A stretch of DNA of 14,567 bases from Phycisphaerae bacterium (GCA_030613765.1 JAUWLI010000033.1:1-14567); one strand, 5' to 3'. Shown: positions 4,764 through 13,971, numbered from the stretch's first letter. A program made the numbers and translations. The notes: a model not told the origin generated them from the sequence alone.

Positions 4764-7031
4764 ATGGAGTCAAAAAAAACAAACACAAACAAGCGAAATC
4801 TGCGAACGTTGTTAAACAGACTTTTGTACTTTGTATGCATACTTTGCGTAAGCTTTGTATCCTGCACACCGGAATCCAAGACACCTAAGACTACGAAAAT
4901 GCGCCCGCAAGAAGACAACGCTGCGCAAATAACAAAGGATTTTCATACGAAAGAATTTGATGCAAAGCAGATTGAGCGATCAAAAGCAGCGGTCACGAAT
5001 CAAGCCGAGAAAAAAGAGCTAATACAGTTAGTTACTCTTCCGAAGCCTGAAACAATCAAAAATAACAGCAAGACGTCGGAATATACTACAACCCGCAAGA
5101 CAATTATTCAGGTGGCTTCAAGAGAGCAAATTGATTTGCCGGAAGAAATCGCAGCCAGAAGGGAAAGCACCACCACAGCAGAGCAGCCATCTTCAGAGAC
5201 AGCCGTAAATCTACCTGTACTTGATAAACCCGGCATGGCTGATGAGCTTATATGTGTAAACTTTGACCAGGTTGATATCCGGATGGTGCTGAAGACCGTT
5301 GGTGATATAACAGGAATTAATTTCGTTCTGGATGATAGTGTCCGCGGCAACGTTACGGTGATGTTCCCCACGAAAATACGTCTTAGCGAGGTTTACAAGG
5401 TTTTAGAATCGATTCTCGAAGTCAAAGGATTCGCTGCTGTGCCGGCTGGAAGAAATCTTGTAAAGATAGTCCCGAGAGCAGAGGCCATAAAGCGCAACCT
5501 GCAGGTTCGCTTTGGCAGTAATCCTTCAGAAATTCCCCGAAACGATACTCTCGTAACTCAGATTATCCCGCTCAATTACGCTAATGCGAGGGAGATCAGC
5601 CAGATTATTCAGCCCCTTTTGGCTACGGGCGCACAGATGGCGACCTACTCCAAGACTAATTCGATTGTGATTACAGACACATCATCGAATATCCAACACA
5701 TCGCCAAAATTATTCAGACTCTTGATGTACAGGAACAAATTACGGTATTTAGCTTAAATTATGCTTCCGCACAGGTCATTAGTGAGCAAATAACCCGCAT
5801 AATAGAGAAAAACAGGGCAGTCTCTTCACCGGTTGGGCGAAACCGCAGCACGTCTCAGACTGTGACAGGTATGAAAATTATACCTGATGTAAGGACGAAC
5901 TCTCTATATGTCGTAGCCAATGCACAGGATACCGAGACGATCGAGGGATTAATAATGCAGCTTGATGTTGAGCGGCCTGATAGCGCAAACAATGTCCATG
6001 TGGTTTACCTCGAAAACGCACAGCCCAAAGAAGTTGCAGAATCACTAACAGCGGTCCTTGCAAATTTGAGAATTACCGGCGCACTGGAAGCGACCCAGCA
6101 AACCCAGGTCACTGCTGATGAGGGTACAAACGCAGTGATTGTCGCCGCTTCGGCACAGGACTTTAAAGTCATCAAAGAGATTATACAAAAGCTGGACATA
6201 GTGCGGGAGCAGGTCCTTGTTGAGATGCTCATTATGGAAGTGGGTGAAGACAACTTAACAGAAATTGGTATCGACTGGGCCACACTCGATGAAGCAGTGG
6301 AGGACAGCATTCGTTTTTTCGGAGCAACCAATTTCGGACCACGCGTGGATTTTCTCAGCGGAAACCTTGAGGGTCTGGCTGTTGGCGCGTGGAAAGCAGA
6401 CGGTTCAGATGTAACAATTGGAGGAATACTGCACGCTTTGGAGAAAGAGTCAGGAGTTAATATCCTTTCGACGCCGCATATTACGACCTCCAACCACAGC
6501 AAAGCGAAGATAATCGTGGGTGAAAACATCCCCTACGTCGTAGAATCCAGAATTACCGAAACCACTGACTTTATTACACCCACCGTGATAGACACTTTCG
6601 AATACAAGGACGTTGGAATTAGTCTTGAGATAACGCCGCACATCAGTCAGGGCGGACTTGTCAGGCTTGAAATCGACAGTGAGTTCACCAAGCTTATTGA
6701 AGGAGTTACGGGGGCCTCCGTTAATACACCCACAACTGCTAAACGGCAGGCCCAGACTGTTGTTTCTATGAACAGCGGCTCAACTGTTGTAATCGGCGGT
6801 CTCATTCGAGATGATAAAGTTACCCTCGAGAAAAAAATTCCCCTGCTGGGCGATCTGCCCCTGATTGGTGGTTTATTTAAATTCCAGAGGGACCGTCTGC
6901 AAAAAACGAATCTGCTTATATTCATAACGCCACATGTTTTGAGCAACCAGGAAGATTTGGAGCAGATAACCGAGGAAAAGAGGAAAGAAATGGAGCCGAT
7001 GCTGGAAAATAGTGAGACTAACAACAATTAG
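4764..7031 (+). CDS. gspD: Type II secretion system secretin GspD
   Basis: The outer-membrane channel of the system, a multimeric secretin. From the ATG at 4764 it has 755 residues. I prefer this start to the GTG at 4755 because AGGTGA (4753-4758) sits five bases before it. The N-terminus has a basic region, a hydrophobic core and a lipobox-like VSFVSC with Cys34, so the protein may be a lipoprotein that reaches the outer membrane without a pilotin. A long Thr/Lys/Glu-rich linker follows. Then come N0 (about 159-237, DIRMVLKTVGDITGINFVLD), N1 (262-320), N2 (324-402) and N3 (409-480). The secretin barrel domain (482-724) carries IPLLGDLPLIGGLF and ends with LLIFITPHVL. The tail is short and charged, without a clear pilotin-binding S domain. 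All domains are intact. Confidence 0.96.
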   Translation: MESKKTNTNKRNLRTLLNRLLYFVCILCVSFVSCTPESKTPKTTKMRPQEDNAAQITKDFHTKEFDAKQIERSKAAVTNQAEKKELIQLVTLPKPETIKNNSKTSEYTTTRKTIIQVASREQIDLPEEIAARRESTTTAEQPSSETAVNLPVLDKPGMADELICVNFDQVDIRMVLKTVGDITGINFVLDDSVRGNVTVMFPTKIRLSEVYKVLESILEVKGFAAVPAGRNLVKIVPRAEAIKRNLQVRFGSNPSEIPRNDTLVTQIIPLNYANAREISQIIQPLLATGAQMATYSKTNSIVITDTSSNIQHIAKIIQTLDVQEQITVFSLNYASAQVISEQITRIIEKNRAVSSPVGRNRSTSQTVTGMKIIPDVRTNSLYVVANAQDTETIEGLIMQLDVERPDSANNVHVVYLENAQPKEVAESLTAVLANLRITGALEATQQTQVTADEGTNAVIVAASAQDFKVIKEIIQKLDIVREQVLVEMLIMEVGEDNLTEIGIDWATLDEAVEDSIRFFGATNFGPRVDFLSGNLEGLAVGAWKADGSDVTIGGILHALEKESGVNILSTPHITTSNHSKAKIIVGENIPYVVESRITETTDFITPTVIDTFEYKDVGISLEITPHISQGGLVRLEIDSEFTKLIEGVTGASVNTPTTAKRQAQTVVSMNSGSTVVIGGLIRDDKVTLEKKIPLLGDLPLIGGLFKFQRDRLQKTNLLIFITPHVLSNQEDLEQITEEKRKEMEPMLENSETNNN

Positions 7032-7172
7032 GACTAATCCTATACGAAAACAGCTTCGGCATCACGCCGTGTTGGTGTGGAATGATGGGCCCAACTGGAG
7101 AGTACAAAACTGGATGAAAAAACAATAAAAAAACTGCAAAGTGAGTATCTGGAAAACATACTGCCGGAGCAG

Positions 7173-8717
7173 TTGAATCCGGAGCTGGTGCGGAAACTGC
7201 CGCTTGAGTTTCTCAAGAAGCAATGCGCTATCCCTCTACGTTTGGAAAACGGCCAGGTTGCAATTGTCCTGGCCGACCCGCTTAATATAGAAGCACACGA
7301 TGCGATATCGACCGTCTTAGGCCAACCGTGCAGCCGGATTACCTGCCCTGCTTCTGAAATTGAGCAGGCTATAAGTCGTTGCTATTATCAGAGCACAAGT
7401 GTCAACAATGATAATGAAAATCCTGATGCGCAAGATTCAGAAAGTAATCATAATGATGCTGATACGATTGGCGGCAACACTGGGCCCGAAGACCTGCTCA
7501 ATATTGCCAGCAAAGCACCTGTCATAAAATTAGTCAATAAAATCTTCTTCCAGGCGGTGCACAGCCGGGCCAGCGATATTCACATTGAACCATACGAAAA
7601 TGAAGCCCGGATACGCTTCCGGGTTGACGGCGTGCTGCACGATATATTTACTTTGCCGAAGCAGCAGATTGCCGCTCTCGTGTCACGGTTAAAAATTATG
7701 GCAAATCTTAATATCGCCGAGCGAAGATTGCCGCAGGACGGCCAGAGCCGGATTAAGATAGGCCAAAACTTAGTGGATATTCGAGTCTCGGTCATCCCTA
7801 CATCGGGCGGCGAACGGGTAGTGCTGAGGCTGCTGGACAAGGGCAGCGGTGAATTGGATTTGAATGAGATAGGCTTTGGCCCGGAGGTACTTAATAGCTT
7901 CAGAAATCTGATTAGATTGTCGCACGGTATAATTCTACTCACTGGCCCTACGGGCAGCGGCAAGACGACCACGCTCTACGCAGCCATGAGTGAACTTAAC
8001 AGCGAAGAAAGAAATATCCTTACAGTTGAAGACCCGATTGAGTATCAACTGCCCGGTGTCGGGCAAATGCAGATAAAGCCAAAGATAAATCTCACATTTG
8101 CCAACTGTCTGCGCCACATTCTCAGGCAGGACCCCGATGTAATCATGATAGGAGAAATTCGGGACATTGAAACCGCTGAGATTGCAATCCAGGCCTCCCT
8201 CACAGGCCATCTGGTTTTGAGCACCCTGCATACGAATGACTCGGCATCAGCCGTAACCCGGCTAATTGACATGGGCATTGAACCTTACCTGATTTCATCA
8301 TCGGTCATTGCTGTCATGGCGCAGCGGCTGCTGCGAGTCATCTGCCCGGAGTGTAAAAAAACGTACACACCGGACGAACAAGAGATTTCACTATGGCCGG
8401 AAAACGAAAAAAACTCCGTAATTAGCGGGCAGCTCTACAAAGGACCCGGCTGTGAGAATTGCCTTGATACAGGGTACCTGGGAAGGACAGGAATCTGCGA
8501 ATTGTTAGTTATAGACGATGACATCAAGGAACTAATAACTAAAAAGTGTGGCTCTCACATTATAAAAGAAGCTGCCATTGAAAAAGGCATGAGCACCCTA
8601 CGAGAAGATGGATTACGTAAGGCCCTGGCCGGTGAAACCACTCTCGAAGAAGTGTGCAGGGTCACACAGGATTATGTGCAAACAAATACAGGAGTGACTG
8701 AAAGTGTCGGTGGTTGA
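7173..8717 (+). CDS. gspE: Type II secretion system ATPase GspE
   Basis: The cytoplasmic hexameric ATPase that drives pseudopilus assembly. From the TTG at 7173 it has 514 residues: an N1E-type domain (LNPELVRKLPLEF; VAIVLADPLN), an acidic Asn/Asp-rich linker (77-105), then the PilT/GspE core with SDIHIEPYE, Walker A GPTGSGKTT (258-266), the Asp box (ILTVEDPIEYQ), Walker B DPDVIMIGE ending at Glu328, and the His box (GHLVLSTLHTND). The four-Cys zinc module is CPEC (391-394) plus CENC (427-430). The start is uncertain. The frame is open back to 7086 and the extra codons read like real protein (DEKTIKKLQSEYLENILPEQ). The best ribosome-binding site, GGAGAG at 7097-7102, sits seven bases before a CTG at 7110, whereas the TTG has only GGAG three bases away. 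It overlaps gspF by 14 nt. Confidence 0.95.
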   Translation: MNPELVRKLPLEFLKKQCAIPLRLENGQVAIVLADPLNIEAHDAISTVLGQPCSRITCPASEIEQAISRCYYQSTSVNNDNENPDAQDSESNHNDADTIGGNTGPEDLLNIASKAPVIKLVNKIFFQAVHSRASDIHIEPYENEARIRFRVDGVLHDIFTLPKQQIAALVSRLKIMANLNIAERRLPQDGQSRIKIGQNLVDIRVSVIPTSGGERVVLRLLDKGSGELDLNEIGFGPEVLNSFRNLIRLSHGIILLTGPTGSGKTTTLYAAMSELNSEERNILTVEDPIEYQLPGVGQMQIKPKINLTFANCLRHILRQDPDVIMIGEIRDIETAEIAIQASLTGHLVLSTLHTNDSASAVTRLIDMGIEPYLISSSVIAVMAQRLLRVICPECKKTYTPDEQEISLWPENEKNSVISGQLYKGPGCENCLDTGYLGRTGICELLVIDDDIKELITKKCGSHIIKEAAIEKGMSTLREDGLRKALAGETTLEEVCRVTQDYVQTNTGVTESVGG

Positions 8718-9870
8718 ATACAAGCTGTTAAGTGACAAAAAGTCAGTCCAACCGCATCAAACGTCTGTAAGTGACGGTTGTTCCGGTGCGCAGCCAAAAA
8801 CGTATGAGAGGGACATCTTCAAAAGAATCCGTACGAGGGATGTCTGCAGCATCGTGCGCCAGTTGGCAACACTGTTACGTGCCGGTATGCCCCTTGTACC
8901 CGCTCTCTCAGCTTTAGTCGAACAGTTGCGAGAGATTCGGGGCCGGGAAAATCCTCTTGCAGACATTATGGAACAAGTTGCTAATGACGTTAATTCAGGA
9001 AGCACACTCGCCGGCGCTCTCAGCAAACACCCCAATGTCTTTTCAAATCTGTTTGTCAACATGGTGGCCGCAGGCGAAACGAGCGGGACCCTGGAAGAGG
9101 TCCTCTTGCGCCTGGCGGAAATACTGGAAAAACGCCTGCATCTTGCAGCCAAGGTCAAATCCGCCGTTGCATATCCCTTGATGATGGTTGTGGTTGCGGT
9201 GGCGGTAGTGGTATTTCTTATGTCCGTAGTGATACCAAGCATAACAGCGATATTTATTGAAATGAACAGGTCTCTTCCCTGGCCTACGAGATTTCTTATC
9301 GCAACAAGCGCCTTTATGAAAACATATTTAAAATTTATTGTCCCCGTACTTATTGTAGCTCTATTGGGACTTCGAGCCGCCTGCAGGACCAAGGAGGGCA
9401 GGGAGTTTGCAGACCGCTGGAAACTGAAGCTGCCGCTCTTTGGCAAACTTTTTCTCAAATTGGAAATAGCCCGTTTGGCCAGGACGTTAGGGATACTTCT
9501 TATTAGCGGCATCCCGATACTCAGCGCTCTGGAAATCGCAAAACAGGTAATTCAAAATCGTGTTATTGCAGGCGCCATGGATTCGGTCAAGGATTTGGTC
9601 AGCAAGGGAGATGCGATTGCCAACGCAATAAGAAAAACCGGACTGTTCCCGCCAATCGTGTATCACATCATAGCTACAGGCCAGATAAGCGGCAATGTTG
9701 AAGACGGCCTTATCAATATCGCCGATATGTATGATGACGAGGTGGAACTGACAACAAAAACACTAACCTCGCTGCTTGAGCCCGTGATACTTCTGTTTAT
9801 GGGTGCGGTTGTGGCTTTTATCGTACTGGCCGTTTTACTGCCAATATTCGATATAAATCAGGTCCTTTAG
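8704..9870 (+). CDS. gspF: Type II secretion system inner-membrane platform protein GspF
   Basis: A polytopic inner-membrane protein that sits above the ATPase and organises pseudopilus assembly. It has 388 residues with two T2SSF repeats. The first starts around residue 52 (RQLATLLRAGMPLVPALSAL) and the second around 257 (RLARTLGILLISGIPILSAL). Membrane segments are visible near 160-180, 209-225 and 361-384, and the end LAVLLPIFDINQVL is typical of the family. It has the charged, non-hydrophobic N-terminal extension of about 45 residues common in GspF. The start is GTG at 8704, inside the end of gspE, which implies translational coupling. Its stop TAG (9868-9870) is followed directly by gspG. 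Confidence 0.95.
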   Translation: MSVVEYKLLSDKKSVQPHQTSVSDGCSGAQPKTYERDIFKRIRTRDVCSIVRQLATLLRAGMPLVPALSALVEQLREIRGRENPLADIMEQVANDVNSGSTLAGALSKHPNVFSNLFVNMVAAGETSGTLEEVLLRLAEILEKRLHLAAKVKSAVAYPLMMVVVAVAVVVFLMSVVIPSITAIFIEMNRSLPWPTRFLIATSAFMKTYLKFIVPVLIVALLGLRAACRTKEGREFADRWKLKLPLFGKLFLKLEIARLARTLGILLISGIPILSALEIAKQVIQNRVIAGAMDSVKDLVSKGDAIANAIRKTGLFPPIVYHIIATGQISGNVEDGLINIADMYDDEVELTTKTLTSLLEPVILLFMGAVVAFIVLAVLLPIFDINQVL

Positions 9871-9884
9871 TGGAGTCCTGTAAG

Positions 9885-10322
9885 ATGAAAGAAAACAGAA
9901 AAAGATTACAAAAAGCCGGTTTTACCCTGATTGAACTTATGATTGTGGTCGTGATTTTGGGGCTATTGGCTACCATCGTTATGCCCAGGATATTAGGCAG
10001 GCCCGAACAGGCCCGTAGAATAAAGGCCAAAGTTGATATAACTAGTATCAAATCTATGCTGGGCCTGTTCAAGGCTGATACCGGGCGTTTTCCAACCACA
10101 TCCGAAGGTCTTGAAGTTCTCGTCTCAGACCCGGGCATAAAGGGTTATAACAGTGACGCCTATCTTGATAAGGTACCTTTGGATCCCTGGGGCAATAGAT
10201 ATATCTATCTTTCTCCCGGTGTGCACAGCAAAGACTATGATTTGGAATCTTACGGCAAAGATGGTGAGGACGGCGGCACAGACAACGATGCTGATATTGA
10301 AAGCTGGAACCTGGAAGAGTGA
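9885..10322 (+). CDS. gspG: Major pseudopilin GspG
   Basis: The main subunit of the periplasmic pseudopilus. The ATG at 9885 follows a GGAG (9872-9875) by nine bases; an in-frame GTG at 9870, overlapping the gspF stop, would add five residues. The 145-residue precursor has a short basic leader and the prepilin site AG|FTLIEL, with Gly12 at -1, Phe13 at +1 and Glu17 at +5. A hydrophobic helix follows (VVVILGLLATIVMP), then the conserved GRFPTTSEGLEVLV and LDPWGNRYIY segments. The acidic C-terminal loop (SYGKDGEDGGTDNDADIESW) is the known calcium-binding site of GspG. All hallmark features are present. Processing needs a GspO/PilD peptidase, which is not encoded in this window. Confidence 0.96.
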   Translation: MKENRKRLQKAGFTLIELMIVVVILGLLATIVMPRILGRPEQARRIKAKVDITSIKSMLGLFKADTGRFPTTSEGLEVLVSDPGIKGYNSDAYLDKVPLDPWGNRYIYLSPGVHSKDYDLESYGKDGEDGGTDNDADIESWNLEE

Positions 10323-10327
10323 GAGTA

Positions 10328-10750
10328 ATGGAAAATAAACGTGCAACAATGGGCCGAGCGTGCAAGAGCGCATTTACTTTCATAGAGGTTCTCATAGCTC
10401 TTGTGATTGTCTCCATTTCTCTGTTGGCGCTGATAAGGCTGCATCTTATCAGCATTAATATGACCGAGACAGCCCAGATAAAGTCTCAGGCCGTCCTTTT
10501 GGCAAATGAGAAAATCGCAGAAACGCTGGCACTTGGCTACCCGGAAGAAGGAACTAAAACCGGTACAGTAGAAATGAACGCCCTGGGCCTGCACTGGCAA
10601 ACGGAAGTTACTGATATCGAAGCGCACCAGTTAGGCGAGTTAGATATTAAAGGATTGCGAAGAATATTTGTCGATATCAGTTGGGAACAGGGTATTAGGC
10701 TCAAACACATACAAATGTCAACTTATGTTGCTGACAGGAAATTACCGTGA
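10328..10750 (+). CDS. gspI: Minor pseudopilin GspI
   Basis: A tip-complex pseudopilin that nucleates the pseudopilus with J and K. From the ATG at 10328 it has 140 residues; an in-frame GTG at 10319 overlapping the gspG stop is possible, as is an ATG at 10349. The prepilin region reads CKSA|FTFIEVLIALVIVSI, with Glu20 at +5. The body has SQAVLLANEKIAETL, then a segment ending DISWEQG, the pattern of the GspI family. The residue before the cleavage point is Ala15, not the usual Gly. A GspH gene normally sits between G and I; none is present here, and I considered whether this could be H, but the helix and the ANEKIAE region fit I. It overlaps gspJ by 4 nt. Confidence 0.85.
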   Translation: MENKRATMGRACKSAFTFIEVLIALVIVSISLLALIRLHLISINMTETAQIKSQAVLLANEKIAETLALGYPEEGTKTGTVEMNALGLHWQTEVTDIEAHQLGELDIKGLRRIFVDISWEQGIRLKHIQMSTYVADRKLP

Positions 10751-11463
10751 ACAGTAAGTCTGCCAAAAAAGGCTTCACGCTGATTGAGATTCTCGTAGCT
10801 ACAGCGATAATTGTAACCATTGTCTCTATGGTATACGGCAGCTATTTTGCAACCTCGAAGTCGGCCCAGGCGTGTAAGAGAAGGATAGCTATGTCCCAGG
10901 AAGGACGGGAACTGCTGTGGCAGATGGCTCGACAAATACGCTGCTCGTATGCCGGCTCAGTCAAGAAATCTCCCCCCCCTACCGTCAAAGGTTCTCTAAA
11001 AAAAGAGGTAACATTAGAAAATACAATCAGCTATTTTAACGGCAGCTCGGGCGAGATGGGCGGAGAGATTTTGTATCTTGTAACTACGAATAGCATTTTA
11101 GAGCAAAAGTCACCGGGATTGTTCGAGGTCACTTACAAATTTGACAAAAGCAGTAGTACGCTTTTTCTTTGCCAGGATAGATTCATTGATACACCTGAAA
11201 GTTTTATCGAAAAGAAAAATTGGCAACCCCTTGCAGGAAACATCGAGAGCATCGAATTAGCATTTTCTGATGGGCGGCAGTGGCTGAATACCTGGGATTT
11301 CAAAGAAAAAAAGGCACTGCCATACGCGGTAAAAATCAACATTACCTGTCAAGATGAGAATTATCAACAATACCACTATGGTACTACCGCATATATATGC
11401 TGTCGGAAAAATCAAGGTAAGAAAACTACATCCGAGAGATTAATGTCGGTCAACAGGCAATGA
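10747..11463 (+). CDS. gspJ: Minor pseudopilin GspJ
   Basis: A minor pseudopilin of the I-J-K tip complex. It has 238 residues with the leader MNSKSAKKG and the processing site G|FTLIEILVATAIIVT (Gly9, Phe10, Glu14). The rest is a mostly beta-type periplasmic domain, with an Arg-rich helical stretch (CKRRIAMSQEGRELLWQMAR) and later SPGLFEVTYKFD and LAGNIESIELAFSDG, which match the layout of GspJ. The GTG start at 10747 overlaps the gspI stop (GTGA), and its own stop overlaps gspK (ATGA), so the pseudopilin genes are translationally coupled. Length and order fit the family. Confidence 0.9.
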   Translation: MNSKSAKKGFTLIEILVATAIIVTIVSMVYGSYFATSKSAQACKRRIAMSQEGRELLWQMARQIRCSYAGSVKKSPPPTVKGSLKKEVTLENTISYFNGSSGEMGGEILYLVTTNSILEQKSPGLFEVTYKFDKSSSTLFLCQDRFIDTPESFIEKKNWQPLAGNIESIELAFSDGRQWLNTWDFKEKKALPYAVKINITCQDENYQQYHYGTTAYICCRKNQGKKTTSERLMSVNRQ

Positions 11464-12449
11464 AACCGAAAAGAGCAAAATCAAAACAAAAGGGATTTAT
11501 AGTTGTTGTCGTCCTGTGCATAATCATCTGCATGGCGGTTCTGCTGCTGGGCTTCAACTATCAATCCCGTACAAACCTGCGTGCCGTGGGTGATTTCCAA
11601 AAATCCGCGCAGGCACTCAATTGTGCAAAGGCAGGACTCAATGTCGCAATTGCAGCTATAAAGGACACGGATGAGACCAACACAAACAAAACATCACCAA
11701 ATCTGCTTTCTGAGGAAAATACTATTGATATTGGTGATGGAAAATGCTTGATAACTATTACCGAAGAAAACGCCAAATTAAACGTCAACCTGCTCAAAGA
11801 CAAAAGCGGCAAACCAAATCGAACCAGAATAGACCAATTACTTCGGCTCATCGACCTCTTGAATAAGGACCGCAGTGATTATTCTCATATTGGCTATGGC
11901 CTGGTGCCCGCAATTATTGACTGGACGGACAGCGATGACAAGTTAATCCACCTGCCCTTTATAAAGCACGAAAACTCAGGAGCAGAGTCTGCTTACTACG
12001 GCAATTTAGAGATTCCTTATAGGTGTAACAATGCCCAATTTGCGACAACTGAAGAGCTTCTGCTGGTCAAAGGAATCACGCCAGAGGTTTTCGAGCGTAT
12101 ACGCGACTATATAACGGTTTACGGCGATGGAAAAATTAACATTAACTGCGCTTCAAAACGTGTAATTGAGAGTTTGTCGGAAAAGATGGACTCTGTTTTG
12201 GCCCGGATGATTATTGACAGGCGAAAAATTAAGCCCTTTGACAGCATAATGGAACTGCGGGATGTCCCCGGGATGACGGATGCTATATACAACACAATCA
12301 GAAATACAGCTACTGTCAGTCCGACAGACGAATACTATCACGCCACATCACGGGGAAAAGTTGGCCACCGTGACTGTACAGTTGTGGCAATACTTAGAAA
12401 AAATATGAAAACTAAAAACGTTGAGGTTATTTTATACAAAGAGTCTTAA
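11460..12449 (+). CDS. gspK: Minor pseudopilin GspK (pseudopilus tip)
   Basis: GspK caps the pseudopilus with GspI and GspJ. The protein has 329 residues. The prepilin site is KG|FIVVVVLCIIICMAVLL, with Gly12 at -1 and Phe13 at +1. Position +5 is Val17 instead of Glu, a known hallmark of GspK and not a defect. The large alpha domain contains the expected LNVNLL, a DWTDSDD turn and GITPEVFERIRDYITVYGDG, followed by ININCASKRVIESL. A second helix-hairpin-helix-like part (FDSIMELRDVPGM) follows. The ATGA overlap with gspJ implies coupled translation. A 31-nt gap separates it from the next gene. Confidence 0.94.
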   Translation: MKPKRAKSKQKGFIVVVVLCIIICMAVLLLGFNYQSRTNLRAVGDFQKSAQALNCAKAGLNVAIAAIKDTDETNTNKTSPNLLSEENTIDIGDGKCLITITEENAKLNVNLLKDKSGKPNRTRIDQLLRLIDLLNKDRSDYSHIGYGLVPAIIDWTDSDDKLIHLPFIKHENSGAESAYYGNLEIPYRCNNAQFATTEELLLVKGITPEVFERIRDYITVYGDGKININCASKRVIESLSEKMDSVLARMIIDRRKIKPFDSIMELRDVPGMTDAIYNTIRNTATVSPTDEYYHATSRGKVGHRDCTVVAILRKNMKTKNVEVILYKES

Positions 12450-12480
12450 AACGGTATTTTTATAGAAAAAAGAGAAGATA

Positions 12481-13971
12481 ATGGTTAAGCGGTGCATAGG
12501 CATAGATATTGGTTTCTCTTATTTGCGTGCGGTACAAATCATGCGCACAGAAGATGAATTGTGCATCGAAAAAGTCTTTAGCACACAGACACGGCGAAGT
12601 AAAGATTCGCCGCTGGAGATTCTCAGGCAACTTTCCAGCAAACATGGTTTTGACCATCGGGCAGATGTGGCAATCTCGATGCCGAATGACGCTGTTTTCT
12701 ACCGCAACCTGGAAACTGACTTTGCCGGCTTGGAACAAATTCGCCAGGCTCCCAAATCCGCATTGGAACACAATATACCAATAGAACCGGACCAAATCGT
12801 TGCCCAGGCATGTTCGCACCGCCGGTTGCCGGACGATAAATACTCTGTTCTTACAGCAGCAGTAAGCAAAACATCGCTGCGCGACAGACTAAACATCTTA
12901 GCTGATGCAAAGATACACCCTGATCTGGTGGAGACGGCGATTTTTGCAATTCATTCTACAATCGCGACAAATCATCCCGAAATTGCGACCGGCCAGGCCA
13001 TTATTGCATATATAGATGAATCTTACCTCACTTTGGCAGTTACCGAAAACAGCAATATTTTAATCGTTAGAAACATTCCGATTGTCTCCCACTCTGACAA
13101 CAATACTGATTCAATTCAAGAGCATGTTGCAGAGCTGTTGGCACGCGAAGTGGAAGTTACGTGGCAAAAAGTATTTGGTACTGATATTGAGCAAGAGACT
13201 AAATTTTACCTGGCAATCGGAGGAGATGTTTCCTGTGATCTCGAAGCGGCAGTTAAAGAAAGCCTGCGCTGCCAAATAGTCACAGTTGAGCCATACGCAA
13301 TGGTAAAACATTCCTTTGAGAAAAACGGTGATACTGGAATATGCGTTGCCGAAGGACTTGCTTTGAGGGCTTTGGCACCCGAAAAAACTGTTGGCGTCAA
13401 CTTCCTCGAGGCCGATAACGCCGATATGAAGCCTGCATTAGACCTGAGAAAAGAGCTCATAATCAGCGCAGCGCTTGTAGCGGCAATTATAGTCGTTTCA
13501 TTTGTTGGGCTGTTTGTACGGCTGTTTCATCTGGAATCTAAATATACAAATATAAAAAACGAAATCAGAAAAGTTTTCCAACATACACTGCCGGAAGAGA
13601 CAAATATTGTAAATCCACTTGTCCAATTAGAGCAACAATTGGTATCTTTTCGAAAGGACAACCAGCTTTTTGCTTCTTTCTATCCAACCAATCTGACACC
13701 ACTTAAAGTTTTGCACAACATAACTACGAACACTCCTCCAGAATCAAATATAAGAATTGACGACCTGTTGATAACAACCGAATCTGTTCGATTAAAGGGA
13801 ACCTGCGATTCATTTGACTCTGTCTACCAGTGGCAGCGGATTTTACAGGAAATTCCCGGCTTTACGCTTGTCGACGTGAAGGATCCGCAAAGAAATCCAA
13901 AAGGAGATGCCATACACTTTACTATCTTGATATCTTTGGACAGGTCCCCGGCAATACAGGAGCAAAAATGA
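12481..13971 (+). CDS. gspL: GspL-type assembly platform protein with PilM-like ATPase domain
   Basis: An inner-membrane platform protein that recruits GspE and pairs with GspM. It has 496 residues. The N-terminal half is an actin-like fold that begins CIGIDIGFSYLRAVQI, in which the phosphate-binding GIDIG loop (7-11) is intact, as in PilM; classical GspL proteins usually lack it. YLAIGGDVS and a following VEPYAMV segment complete that fold. One membrane helix lies at about 324-347 (LIISAALVAAIIVVSFVGLF). It is followed by a coiled-coil-like stretch and a periplasmic ferredoxin-like domain, as in PilN/GspL. In effect it is a PilM-PilN fusion. AAGAGAAG precedes the ATG. The last bases overlap gspM (ATGA). 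The role is sure; whether it binds ATP is inference. Confidence 0.88.
   Translation: MVKRCIGIDIGFSYLRAVQIMRTEDELCIEKVFSTQTRRSKDSPLEILRQLSSKHGFDHRADVAISMPNDAVFYRNLETDFAGLEQIRQAPKSALEHNIPIEPDQIVAQACSHRRLPDDKYSVLTAAVSKTSLRDRLNILADAKIHPDLVETAIFAIHSTIATNHPEIATGQAIIAYIDESYLTLAVTENSNILIVRNIPIVSHSDNNTDSIQEHVAELLAREVEVTWQKVFGTDIEQETKFYLAIGGDVSCDLEAAVKESLRCQIVTVEPYAMVKHSFEKNGDTGICVAEGLALRALAPEKTVGVNFLEADNADMKPALDLRKELIISAALVAAIIVVSFVGLFVRLFHLESKYTNIKNEIRKVFQHTLPEETNIVNPLVQLEQQLVSFRKDNQLFASFYPTNLTPLKVLHNITTNTPPESNIRIDDLLITTESVRLKGTCDSFDSVYQWQRILQEIPGFTLVDVKDPQRNPKGDAIHFTILISLDRSPAIQEQK

Noticed and set aside
6005..6529. 174-codon minus-strand ORF opposite gspD
   Set aside because: Antisense shadow with Ser/Thr-rich composition and no family features.
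8757..9512. 251-codon minus-strand ORF opposite gspF
   Set aside because: Antisense shadow of a strongly supported gspF; Arg/Ser/Thr-rich with no domain.
13830..13967. N-terminal extension of gspM into gspL
   Set aside because: The ATG at 13968 has AGGAG at the right distance and gives a normal GspM/PilO N-terminus; the extension reads as an out-of-frame copy of gspL.
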